Shown: piece by piece, positions 33,294 through 41,296 of the stretch | Layout of the letters: each line of letters starts with the position of its first letter | Position numbering within the stretch: the first letter of the stretch is position 1 | Assembly (NCBI RefSeq): GCF_019947135.1 | Contig: NZ_JAGSHT010000002.1 | Coordinates: forward strand, 62,001-126,000 | Reading direction: 5' to 3' | DNA length: 64,000 nt | Source of the DNA: Occultella gossypii | GTDB lineage: Bacteria > Actinomycetota > Actinomycetes > Actinomycetales > Beutenbergiaceae | Translations under genes and position numbers: made by a program | The notes under the pieces: generated by a model | What the model was told of the DNA's origin: nothing | Databases searched by the model: none | The model's input: the letters and a program-made list of their open reading frames with translations, nothing else

Positions 33294-34208
33294 TCAGTCG
33301 TGCATACCATGCTCGTGTCCGGAGTGGGTCGAGGGCTCGAGCTGGAACGTCGAGTGCTGCACCTCGACGTCGAAGTGTTCGGCGACGCAGGCCTGGAGAT
33401 CGTCGAGGATGCGGGGCGCGTGGCCGTCCTGGAAGCACTCGTCGTCGAGGACGATGTGGGCGGTCAGGACGGGCAGCCCGGTGGCGATCTGCGAGGCGTG
33501 CAGGTCGTGCACGCCCTGCACATGCGGCTGGGCGAGGAGGTGGTCGCGCACATCGTCCAGGTCGAGCCCTTCGGGTGTGGTCTCCAGGAGTACGCGGCCG
33601 GCCGTGCGCAGGACCGCGAGCGCCCGGGGTGCGATCAGGACGGCGATTGCGATGCCGGCGAGCGCGTCGGCCCGGGTCCACCCGGTGAAGGCGATGATCA
33701 GCGCGCTGACGATCACGGCCACCGAGCCGAGCGCGTCGTTGACCACCTCGAGGAACGCCGCCCGCATGTTCAGGTTCGCGTCGCGGCCGGTACTGAGGAC
33801 GGCGATGGCGGCGACGTTCCCGGCCAGGCCGATGATGCCGAAGATGAGCGTGCCGGTCGCACCGATCTCGGGTGGCTCGAGGAGCCGCCGGACACCCTCG
33901 ATCAGGGCATAGATGCCGACCGCGAACAGGAGTGCCGCCTGCGCGCCGGCAGCGAGGATCTCGATGCGGCGCCAGCCCCAGGTGCGCCGGGAGGTCGCCG
34001 GCCGGGCCATCAGGGTCGCGGCCAGCAGGGCCATGAGCAGGCCGCCCGCGTCGGTGACCATATGGCCGGCATCGACGAGCAGCGCCAGGCTCCCGGTGAT
34101 CAGGGCGCCGATCACCTGGGAGACCAGGATGGTGGCGGTGATCGCGAACGCGATCGCCAACCGCCCGCGGTGCGTGGTCGGCGGGTGTGCGTGATTGTGC
34201 TGGCCCAT
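33294..34208 (-). CDS. CDF family cation efflux transporter
   Basis: A 304-aa transporter with a His-rich N-terminus (MGQHNHAHPPTTHRG), six transmembrane helices and a cytoplasmic domain. Metal-site helices show SLALLVDAGHMVTDAGGL (helix 2, D and H/D) and FLEVVNDALGSVAVI (helix 5, N/D where many CDF proteins have H/D). The His/Glu-rich C-terminus ends HSGHEHGMHD. It exports zinc, cadmium or similar ions by proton antiport. It follows the CmtR-like sensor by 2 bp in one operon. Confidence 0.92.
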   Translation of the reverse strand: MGQHNHAHPPTTHRGRLAIAFAITATILVSQVIGALITGSLALLVDAGHMVTDAGGLLMALLAATLMARPATSRRTWGWRRIEILAAGAQAALLFAVGIYALIEGVRRLLEPPEIGATGTLIFGIIGLAGNVAAIAVLSTGRDANLNMRAAFLEVVNDALGSVAVIVSALIIAFTGWTRADALAGIAIAVLIAPRALAVLRTAGRVLLETTPEGLDLDDVRDHLLAQPHVQGVHDLHASQIATGLPVLTAHIVLDDECFQDGHAPRILDDLQACVAEHFDVEVQHSTFQLEPSTHSGHEHGMHD

Positions 34209-34210
34209 GG

Positions 34211-34621
34211 TCAGGGTGCCCTGTTCGGGTGGGCACGCAGGTCCGCCGGGGCCGGGTTCGAGGTGGTGCCGATGCCGTAGTTCGGGCACAGGGTCACGAC
34301 GTATCCGGTGGCCGCGAGCAGGCGTTCTGCGCTCGCGAGCACATCGAGCAGCGCGGCGGAGGTGCTCAGCGAGAACATCGAGGCGCGACCCTGCGGCCGG
34401 GATGACACGAGCCCACAGTCGCGCAAGCAGGCGAGGTGCGCGCTGACCGTCGACTGGGCGAGACCGAGGTGCTCGGTGAGGTCACGGACCTTGTGCTCGC
34501 CCAGTGTCAGGTGCTGCAGGATCGCCAACCGGGTCGGGTCGGACAGGCCGTGGAACAGCGCCGCCGCCGGCGCCAGGTCCTGCGGCGGGGCGGCGTCCGC
34601 CTTGCGATCCAGCATCGTCAT
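34211..34621 (-). CDS. ArsR/SmtB family metal sensor, CmtR-like
   Basis: A 136-aa repressor. The winged helix carries LGLAQSTVSAHLACLRDCGLV: the Cys-x3-Cys in the recognition helix together with the later Cys in TLCPNYG matches the CmtR set of Cd/Pb ligands. It should release DNA on binding metal and derepress the CDF exporter 2 bp downstream. The start ATG at 34621 coincides with the predicted transcription start, so the mRNA is probably leaderless; an in-frame ATG two codons later is the alternative. Confidence 0.9.
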   Translation of the reverse strand: MTMLDRKADAAPPQDLAPAAALFHGLSDPTRLAILQHLTLGEHKVRDLTEHLGLAQSTVSAHLACLRDCGLVSSRPQGRASMFSLSTSAALLDVLASAERLLAATGYVVTLCPNYGIGTTSNPAPADLRAHPNRAP

Positions 34622-34656
34622 ATGACGATGATAACGTCCCTCAGCGTCAGTTTGAA
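34613..34656 (-). promoter_or_regulatory. Promoter and perfect-palindrome operator of the CmtR-CDF operon
   Basis: On the minus strand TTCAAA (34656-34651), a 17-bp spacer and TATCAT (34633-34628) form a promoter whose start would be the A of the ATG at 34621. A perfect 18-bp palindrome CATCGTCATATGACGATG (34613-34630) covers the -10 edge, transcription start and both candidate start codons. Confidence 0.75.
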
Positions 34657-34710
34657 GCGCGCTGCGCGCTGCGCGTCAGGCCGAAGCGCACTGCCCACTG
34701 ACGCGTGCGC

Positions 34711-35448
34711 TCAGGCGGCGCCACCATTGACGTAGAGCACCTGGCCGTTCACCCACCGGGCCGGGCCGGCGAGAAACGCGATCACCTCGGCGGTGTCCTC
34801 GGGGGTGCCGAGGCGCTCCATCGGGTTCGCGGCCGCGAGCCGGTCGATCAGCTCCTGGCTCTTTCCCTCGAAGAACAGTGGCGTCGCCGTCGGGCCGGGC
34901 GCCACGGCGTTGACCGTGATGTCCCGGCCCCGCAGTTCCCGGGCGAGGATGAGTGACAACGCCTCCACGGCCCCCTTCGAGGCGGCGTAGGCGCCGTACG
35001 TCGGGGCTTGGAGCCGGGTGATCGACGTGGACAGGTTGATGATCGCCCCGCCCGCACGCAGGCGGCGGGCCGCGAGCTGGTCGACCACGAACGTCCCGCG
35101 GACGTTGATGCGCTGAACCCGGTCGAAGGTGTCCAGGTCCATCTGTGCGATCGGCGCCAGCGGCATGATGCCTGCCGTATGGACGAGCACGTCGACGCCG
35201 CCGAACGCCCTTTCGGCGACATCGAAGACGTCCGCCATCTCCGTCTCGTCCGCCACATCGCCACCGGCGGCGACGGCCCGGCCGCCATCGGCCCGGATGG
35301 CGGCGACCACCTCGTCGGCGCGCCCGCGGCCACCTGCGTAGTGCACGACGACGGCGAGGCCGTCCGCGGCCAGGCGGGTGGCACTGACGCTGCCGATGGC
35401 ACCCGAGCCTCCGGTCACGATCGCGACCCGATCCGCGCTGTTCGTCAT
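34711..35448 (-). CDS. Short-chain dehydrogenase/reductase
   Basis: A 245-aa classical SDR with TGGSGAIG near residues 12-19, the catalytic Ser in NLSTSITRL, and YAASK. A HYAGGR motif after the second strand suggests NADP preference. C-terminus VNGQVLYVNGGAA is typical of FabG-like members. Divergent from a TetR gene 88 bp away that probably represses it. Substrate unknown. Confidence 0.9.
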   Translation of the reverse strand: MTNSADRVAIVTGGSGAIGSVSATRLAADGLAVVVHYAGGRGRADEVVAAIRADGGRAVAAGGDVADETEMADVFDVAERAFGGVDVLVHTAGIMPLAPIAQMDLDTFDRVQRINVRGTFVVDQLAARRLRAGGAIINLSTSITRLQAPTYGAYAASKGAVEALSLILARELRGRDITVNAVAPGPTATPLFFEGKSQELIDRLAAANPMERLGTPEDTAEVIAFLAGPARWVNGQVLYVNGGAA

Positions 35449-35480
35449 GGTTCGAACCTCTCGCTAGTATGTGGACCACT

Positions 35481-35511
35481 TGTCCATTTCATGGTGACAT
35501 GGAAATGTACA
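35481..35511. promoter_or_regulatory. Candidate TetR operator between SDR and TetR genes
   Basis: TGTCCATTTC (35481-35490) and GAAATGTACA (35502-35511) are 10-bp inverted arms with one mismatch and an 11-bp spacer. More TGTCCA/TGGAC half-sites flank them at about 35472 and 35515. Position between divergent genes suits shared repression. Confidence 0.55.
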
Positions 35512-35536
35512 CCCTGTCCAGATGGGAGCGTGACCG

Positions 35537-36154
35537 ATGACGGGTCCAGAGGCGCCCCGGCGCGGCCGGGGACGGCGGCCGGCGGCCGAGGTGCGAGCGA
35601 GCGTGCTCGAGGCAGCGGCTCGCGTCCTCCTCGAGGAGGGTCTACCGGCGGTCACGTTCGACCGGGTCGCACGGGAGGCCGGGTCGAGCAAGATGACCCT
35701 CTACAAGTGGTGGCCCTCACCCGGCGCGCTCGCGGCCGAGGCGTACTTCGCCGGCAGCGAGGAGGCGCTCGACTTCCACGACACCGGCGACCTGGAAGCG
35801 GACCTGACGGCCCAGCTGACCGCGTTCGTGCGGCTGCTCACGGTCGCAGGGGCAGCTCGGCCGGTCTCCGAACTCATCGGCGCGGCGCAGTTGGACCCCG
35901 AGCTGGGCCGCGCGTGGTCGGAGAGCTACGCGCTCCCGCGCCGCGAGCTCGCCCGGGTCCGGCTCCGGATCGCCCGCGACCGAGGCGAGCTGCGCGAGGG
36001 CGTCGACCTGGATGTGATCGTCGATCAGTTGTGGGGCGCGGTCTACCATCGGATGCTCGTGCTCCGGGTGCCGTTCGACGAGACGCTCGCCCCCCGGCTC
36101 GTCGACCAGGCGCTCCATGGGGTGGCGCGCCGGGCGGGCGAGCCGGGCGCATGA
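35537..36154 (+). CDS. TetR family transcriptional regulator
   Basis: A 205-aa repressor. Residues 15-60 form the helix-turn-helix (VLEAAARVLLEEGLPAVTFD, VAREAGSSKMTLYKWWPSPG), followed by a ligand-binding domain with a TetR_C-like segment FVRLLTVAG. Divergent from the SDR gene, its probable target. Confidence 0.92.
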   Translation: MTGPEAPRRGRGRRPAAEVRASVLEAAARVLLEEGLPAVTFDRVAREAGSSKMTLYKWWPSPGALAAEAYFAGSEEALDFHDTGDLEADLTAQLTAFVRLLTVAGAARPVSELIGAAQLDPELGRAWSESYALPRRELARVRLRIARDRGELREGVDLDVIVDQLWGAVYHRMLVLRVPFDETLAPRLVDQALHGVARRAGEPGA

Positions 36155-36263
36155 GCGCGATCCGACGCCCTCCACACAGATCCTCCGCACCGATGCGCTG
36201 GTGATCGTCGCCCACGCGACGTACCGTCGAACCAGACGTAAATCTTCGAGGGAGTGAATGTTC

Positions 36264-37307
36264 ATGGCACGCACCTGGTCCCGCTGGCTACCGGCCGCGG
36301 CGGTCCCGCTCGTGGTCGCCGGTTCGGTTGCGTTCGCCGCGCAGGCGGGCGCCGACGAACTGCCCGAACGCACCCCTGAGGACGTCCTGACGCTTCTGGC
36401 CGACCGGGACCACCAACCGTTCTCCGGCGAGTTCGAACAGACCTCCGACCTCGGCCTGCCGCAGCTGCCCGGTGGCATGGACCTCCCGGACGCCGACGGT
36501 GATGCCGCCGCCGTGACCGCCGCCCTCGAGGCGCTCACCAGTGATCACAGCGGCCGGGTGTTCGTCGGCGAGCAGGACCAGGCCCGGCTCCAGGTGTTCG
36601 AGAGCTTCGGTGAGCGCGACGTCATCGTCAACGGCGACGAGGTCTGGGTCTATGACTCCGACGAGAACGCCGTCACCCACGCGACCGTCCCTGCCGACGA
36701 CCGCACTGCCACCCCCGACCAGCGGTTCACCCCGGACGAGGTCGCCGACCAGGTGATCGAGGCCGTCGGCCCCAGCACCGAACTGAGTGTCCGAGAGGAC
36801 GTGGAGGTCGCCGGCCGCGCCGCCTACGACCTCGTCCTGACCCCACGCACCGACGCGACGCTCGTGGGAGAGGTGGCGATCGCCGTCGACGGTGAGACCG
36901 GTCAACCGCTGCGGGTGAGCGTCACCGCCCGCGGCGCGGACGCACCCGCCTTCCAGATCGGCTACACCTCGCTCGATCGAGGAGCCCCCGATGCCGACCT
37001 GTTCGAGTTCACCCCGCCGGCCGGCGCCGAGGTCGAGGAGATCGCTGCGCCGGCGGAGGATCAAGGTCGCGACGCCGCCGAACACCCGGAGCCGACCGTG
37101 GTCGGGAGCGGCTGGGAGTCGGTCGCGATCCTCGACGCCGACGGCGGCGGCATCACGAGCGAGCCGCTGCTCGCGCAGCTGACCACCGCCGTCGACGGGG
37201 GTCGCCTGCTCGGCACCGACCTCGTGAACGTGCTGATCGCCGACGATGGCAGGGTCCTTGTCGGGGCGGTGCCGCTCGAGCGGCTCCAGGCCGCGGCCGC
37301 TGAGTGA
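36264..37307 (+). CDS. LolA-like exported lipoprotein-sorting-type protein
   Basis: A 347-aa secreted protein. The signal peptide ends near AGA-DELPERT. The body has the unclosed beta-barrel pattern of LolA/LolB-like and DUF2092 proteins (QPFSGEFEQTSDLGLPQLP, DEVWVYDSDENAVTHATVP). Actinobacteria lack the classical Lol outer-membrane pathway, so the name is structural only; a lipid or lipoprotein carrier role is plausible. The second of two close ATGs is chosen for the 9-nt spacing from AGGGAG. It overlaps the ABC ATPase start (GTGA), so it probably works with that exporter. Confidence 0.82.
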   Translation: MARTWSRWLPAAAVPLVVAGSVAFAAQAGADELPERTPEDVLTLLADRDHQPFSGEFEQTSDLGLPQLPGGMDLPDADGDAAAVTAALEALTSDHSGRVFVGEQDQARLQVFESFGERDVIVNGDEVWVYDSDENAVTHATVPADDRTATPDQRFTPDEVADQVIEAVGPSTELSVREDVEVAGRAAYDLVLTPRTDATLVGEVAIAVDGETGQPLRVSVTARGADAPAFQIGYTSLDRGAPDADLFEFTPPAGAEVEEIAAPAEDQGRDAAEHPEPTVVGSGWESVAILDADGGGITSEPLLAQLTTAVDGGRLLGTDLVNVLIADDGRVLVGAVPLERLQAAAAE

Positions 37308-38308
37308 GCGAGACTGCGACCGCCGCGGATGAGGCGGACCCCCACGCCGCCGACCTCGCGATCGCGACGACCGGCCTGACCAAGCGGTTCGGCCACCAGA
37401 TCGCCGTCAACGCCATCGACCTGGCCGTGCCCCGTGGCTCGGTGTTCGGATTCCTCGGCCCGAACGGTTCCGGCAAGACCACCACGATCCGCGTCCTGCT
37501 CGGCCTGGCCGCAGCCACCAGCGGGAACGCCCGCCTCCTCGGCAACGACGTGCCCACCGAGCTGGCCGAGGCCCTGCCGCGGGTCGGGGCGCTCATCGAG
37601 GGCCCCGCGTTCTACCCGTTCCTGTCCGGGGCGGACAACCTGCGCCGACTCGACTCGGCGGACGCCCGCGCCGATCCCGCCACCCGCGACGCCCGGGTCG
37701 CCCGCGCGCTGGACCGGGTCGGCCTCACGCACGCCGCCAGGAAGAGGGCGCGCGCCTACTCGCTCGGCATGAAGCAGCGCCTCGGTATCGCCGCCGCCCT
37801 GCTCACCCCGCGCGACCTGCTCGTGCTCGACGAGCCCACGAACGGACTCGACCCGCAGGGCACCCGCGAGGTGCGTTCGCTCATCCGTGCCGTGGCCGCC
37901 GAGGGCACCACCGTGTTCGTCTCGAGCCACCTGCTCGCCGAGGTCGAGCAGATCTGTACGCACGCGGCCGTGATGCACGTCGGCTCGCTCGTCGCCCAGG
38001 GCAGCCTGGACGACCTGCGGGGCACCGGTGCGCGGGTGGTCCGGGTCGAGACGCCCGACGGCGATCGGACGGTCGCCGAGTTCGCTCGCCTCGGGCTGGA
38101 CGCGGCGCAGGCGGGCCCGGCCCTGCGGCCCCGGGCGGGGGAGGTCGTGGTCGAGGCGCCGCTGCCCGACGACGGGCCGGCCGCCGAGGATCTCGTCGCG
38201 GCGCTGGTGGCCGCCGGGGTGCGGGTGCGGGGCTTCGACGTGGCGCGGCCCAGTCTCGAGGACCGGTTCGTGGCCCTGACCGGGGAGGGGTTCGACGTTG
38301 CCCGCTGA
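37304..38308 (+). CDS. ABC transporter ATP-binding protein
   Basis: A 334-aa ATPase with Walker A GPNGSGKT, the LSGG-loop variant YSLGMKQRLGIAAAL, Walker B LLVLDEPTNGLDP and the switch His in VSSHLLAEVE. The type resembles daunorubicin/bacitracin export ATPases (DrrA/BcrA). A C-terminal extension of about 80 residues follows. GTG start overlapping the previous stop; the end overlaps the permease gene by 11 bp. Confidence 0.93.
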   Translation: MSETATAADEADPHAADLAIATTGLTKRFGHQIAVNAIDLAVPRGSVFGFLGPNGSGKTTTIRVLLGLAAATSGNARLLGNDVPTELAEALPRVGALIEGPAFYPFLSGADNLRRLDSADARADPATRDARVARALDRVGLTHAARKRARAYSLGMKQRLGIAAALLTPRDLLVLDEPTNGLDPQGTREVRSLIRAVAAEGTTVFVSSHLLAEVEQICTHAAVMHVGSLVAQGSLDDLRGTGARVVRVETPDGDRTVAEFARLGLDAAQAGPALRPRAGEVVVEAPLPDDGPAAEDLVAALVAAGVRVRGFDVARPSLEDRFVALTGEGFDVAR

Positions 38309-39149
38309 CTCCGACACCGCCCGCGCCCGGACCCATGGCGGAGCCCTGCTCGCCTCGGAGCTGCGAGTGCTGTTCCGACGGTGGCGCACCTGGGCGATGT
38401 TGGCCGCACTGGCGTCGATCCCGGTGCTCATGGCCGTCGTGGTGCGACTCTCCTCCGAACCGCCGGGGCCGGGGGAGGGCCCGCCGTTCCTGGACCAGGT
38501 GACCAACAACGGCATGTTCGTGGCCATCACCGCGCTCGTGCTGACGACGCCGCTGTTCCTGCCCCTGACCGTCGCCGTCGTCTCCGGGGACACCATCGCC
38601 GGGGAGGCGAGCCTCGGCACGCTGCGCTACCTCCTCGTCGCCCCGGCCGGCCGGGTGCGGCTGCTCCTGGTGAAGTACCTCTCCACCGTCGCGTTCTGCC
38701 TGGCCGCGAGCGGCACGGTGCTGCTCACCGGGTGGGTGATCGGCGCGGTGCTGTTCGGCACCGGGGAGGCGACCCTGCTCTCCGGCGACACGATCGGCGT
38801 CGGTGACGCCGTCGTCCGTTCCCTGCTCGTGGGCGCGCACGTGACGATCTGCATGCTGGGGCTGGCCGCCGTCGGGCTGTTCATCTCGACCCTCACCGAC
38901 GCCGGGGTGGGCGCCATGGCCGCCGTTGCCGTGCTCACGATCGTCGCGCAGGTGCTCGGCCAGCTGGACCAGCTCGCCTGGCTGCACCCGTGGCTCTTCA
39001 CGCACCACTGGCTCGCGTTCGCCGACCTGCTCCGGGAGCCGGTCGTGTGGACGTCGTTCACCGAAAACGCGCTGCTCCAGGCCGGGTACGTCGCGTTCTT
39101 CGGCGCGCTCGCCCACGGTCGGTTCGGCACGAAGGACGTGTTGTCCTGA
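38298..39149 (+). CDS. ABC-2 type transporter permease
   Basis: A 283-aa protein with about six transmembrane helices and the ABC-2 feature of a cytoplasmic N-terminus followed by RRWRTWAMLAALASIPVLMA. It starts at TTG within the ATPase gene. Together with the ATPase and the LolA-like exported protein it forms a three-gene envelope export module; cargo unknown. Confidence 0.9.
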   Translation: MPADSDTARARTHGGALLASELRVLFRRWRTWAMLAALASIPVLMAVVVRLSSEPPGPGEGPPFLDQVTNNGMFVAITALVLTTPLFLPLTVAVVSGDTIAGEASLGTLRYLLVAPAGRVRLLLVKYLSTVAFCLAASGTVLLTGWVIGAVLFGTGEATLLSGDTIGVGDAVVRSLLVGAHVTICMLGLAAVGLFISTLTDAGVGAMAAVAVLTIVAQVLGQLDQLAWLHPWLFTHHWLAFADLLREPVVWTSFTENALLQAGYVAFFGALAHGRFGTKDVLS

Positions 39150-39200
39150 TCCGGAGATTGCGGAAGTAATTTTCATAGGTCCGCAAAGGTCCGGAAGTAC

Positions 39201-39229
39201 TTGACGCATCCCGCGGTACTCAATAGTGT
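39201..39229 (+). promoter_or_regulatory. Promoter of the NagZ-NamZ operon with palindromic repeats
   Basis: TTGACG (39201-39206), 17-bp spacer, TAGTGT (39224-39229). Just upstream CGGAAGTA occurs twice: in CGGAAGTAATTTTC, an imperfect palindrome near 39162-39175, and in GGAAGTACTTGAC, whose AAGTACTT (39196-39203) overlaps the -35. These are likely operators for a regulator encoded elsewhere. Confidence 0.65.
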
Positions 39230-39322
39230 CCCGGACAGGCGGCTGGGCAACGAGGTCCGGCCGTGCGGAGAGCCGTCGGAGTGACGTCGTTGTCGCCCGA
39301 GGCATGAACGAGGAGACACATC

Positions 39323-41269
39323 GTGACTCTGACAGGTTCGCGAACGGCCCGAGTCGGCTTCACCGCGCTCGCGACCGGAGCCCTTGTCCTTTCCGCCCTC
39401 GCGCCCGCCGCCGCCACCCGGGCGCCCGATCCGGGCGGCGTCGCGTTGATGGACGTCGGGGGCACGCCCACCACGGCCGAGATCGAGGCGATCGTCGCGG
39501 ACATGAGCCTGGACGAGCTGATCGGCCAGATGACCTGGACGCACGTCTACGGTTCGTCTGCCGACGATACGTCGATGGCCGCGAGCAACCAGGCGCGTTA
39601 CGGAGTGGACACCCCGGCCGAGGTGGTCGCGAAGTACGATCTCGGCGGCGTCCTCTACTTCGCCTGGTCCGGAAACACCGGCAGCCCGGTGCAGACCGCC
39701 ACCCTGTCCAACGGACTGCAGGAGGCCGCCCTGGGCGAGGACGGTCCGGGCATTCCGCTCGCGATCACGATCGACCAGGAGGGCGGCCTGGTCGCTCGCA
39801 TCGGGCCGCCGGCGACCGTGCTGCCCGGGAACATGGCGCTGGGCGCCACGTTCGACCCGGACCTGGCCCGGCGTCAGGGCGAGCTGCTCGGTGCGGAGAT
39901 GGACGCGCTCGGCGTGAATGTCGACTTCGCTCCCGTGCTCGACCTGAACTCCAACCCGGACAACCCCGTGATCGGGATCCGTTCCATGGGTGAGGACCCG
40001 GAGGTGGTCAGCGAACTCGGGGTCGCTCAGATCCAGGGGATGCAGGAGCATGTCGCGGCCACCGCGAAGCACTTCCCCGGCCACGGGGACACGGCGGAGG
40101 ACTCGCACTACGGGCTCCCCGTGGTCACCTACGACCGGGCCACCCTCGACGAGCACCTGGCGCCGTTCCAGGCAGCCATCGACGGTGGCGTGGACATGAT
40201 CATGAGCGCGCACATCATCGTCGAGGCGATCGACCCGACGATGCCCGGCACCCTGTCCCCGGCCGTGTTGACGGGCCTGCTCCGTGAGGAGATGGGGTTC
40301 CAGGGCATCATCACCACAGACGCGCTCGACATGGACGCGCTCGCATCGAACTGGAGCCAGCAGGACATCGCCCGCCTGACCATCCTGGCCGGCTCGGACA
40401 TCCTGCTGAACTCCCCGGATGTGGACGCGTCGTTCGAAGGAGTGCGACAGGCCGTCGCCGACGGCGAGATCACGATGGAGCGGCTGCGGGAGTCCGTCCG
40501 CCGGATCCTCACCTGGAAGGCGGAGCGTGAGGTCTTCGCCGACCCGTTCGCGGACGTGGCCGCGGTCGACGACGTGGTCGGGTCTCCGGAGAACCTCGCC
40601 ACCGCGGCGACCATCTCGGACCGGGCTGCCACCCTGTTGCGCAACGAGGCGCGGCTCCTGCCGCTGGATGTCGACGACACTGTCCTGATGGTCGGTGCCG
40701 GCTCCGGTTGGCCCGAGCGGGTCGGCCCGATGCTCGCCGCTCGTGGCTTCGAGGTGATCGAGGACTACGAGAACGGCTCCTCGCCGTCGGCCGCATACCG
40801 GGCGCGCGCCGTCGCGGCCGCGGCCGGCGCCGATGCCGTCGTGTTCACCTCCTACAACGCGACCGGCAATGCCGCACAGCAGCAGATGGTCGCCGAGCTC
40901 GCCGAGACGGGTGTCCCCGTGGTCGTGATCGCCACCCGCAACCCGTACGACATCAGCGTGCTGCCCGGCGCGGACGCGGTCATCAACAGTTATGGGACCG
41001 GCGTGGTCAACTTCCAGGGCGTGGTCCGCGCGTTGGCCGGGGACATCAACCCGGCCGGGCGACTGCCGGTCGACATCCCGGAGGCCGACGGCGACGGCAT
41101 CCTGCTCCCGCTCGGTTTCGGCCTGTCCTACCCCTGCCCGCCGCAGCACGCCGGGCCTCCGGACCACGCAGGGCCGCCCGAGGGGTCCGGGGCCCCGGGC
41201 CACGCCGGTCCGCCCGCCAACGCCGGTCCCGGAGGGTGTCATCCGCACCCGAGCGGCCCGAACGACTAG
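39323..41269 (+). CDS. Secreted GH3 beta-N-acetylglucosaminidase (NagZ-type)
   Basis: A 648-aa exported enzyme. The signal peptide ends near AAA-TRAPD. The GH3 barrel contains the NagZ signature KHFPGHGDTAEDSHYGLP, with the Asp-x-His acid/base dyad, and the nucleophile Asp in ITTDALDMDAL. A C-terminal alpha/beta sandwich follows. It should remove GlcNAc from the non-reducing end of peptidoglycan fragments. The last 45 residues are an unusual Pro/Gly/His tail with four HAGPP-like units and two Cys. GTG start with GAGGAG upstream. NagZ is usually cytoplasmic in Gram-negatives but secreted in Gram-positives. Partner of the NamZ-type gene 27 bp downstream. Confidence 0.92.
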   Translation: MTLTGSRTARVGFTALATGALVLSALAPAAATRAPDPGGVALMDVGGTPTTAEIEAIVADMSLDELIGQMTWTHVYGSSADDTSMAASNQARYGVDTPAEVVAKYDLGGVLYFAWSGNTGSPVQTATLSNGLQEAALGEDGPGIPLAITIDQEGGLVARIGPPATVLPGNMALGATFDPDLARRQGELLGAEMDALGVNVDFAPVLDLNSNPDNPVIGIRSMGEDPEVVSELGVAQIQGMQEHVAATAKHFPGHGDTAEDSHYGLPVVTYDRATLDEHLAPFQAAIDGGVDMIMSAHIIVEAIDPTMPGTLSPAVLTGLLREEMGFQGIITTDALDMDALASNWSQQDIARLTILAGSDILLNSPDVDASFEGVRQAVADGEITMERLRESVRRILTWKAEREVFADPFADVAAVDDVVGSPENLATAATISDRAATLLRNEARLLPLDVDDTVLMVGAGSGWPERVGPMLAARGFEVIEDYENGSSPSAAYRARAVAAAAGADAVVFTSYNATGNAAQQQMVAELAETGVPVVVIATRNPYDISVLPGADAVINSYGTGVVNFQGVVRALAGDINPAGRLPVDIPEADGDGILLPLGFGLSYPCPPQHAGPPDHAGPPEGSGAPGHAGPPANAGPGGCHPHPSGPND

Positions 41270-41296
41270 CAGAACCTGAGCTGAGGAGGAACGAGG

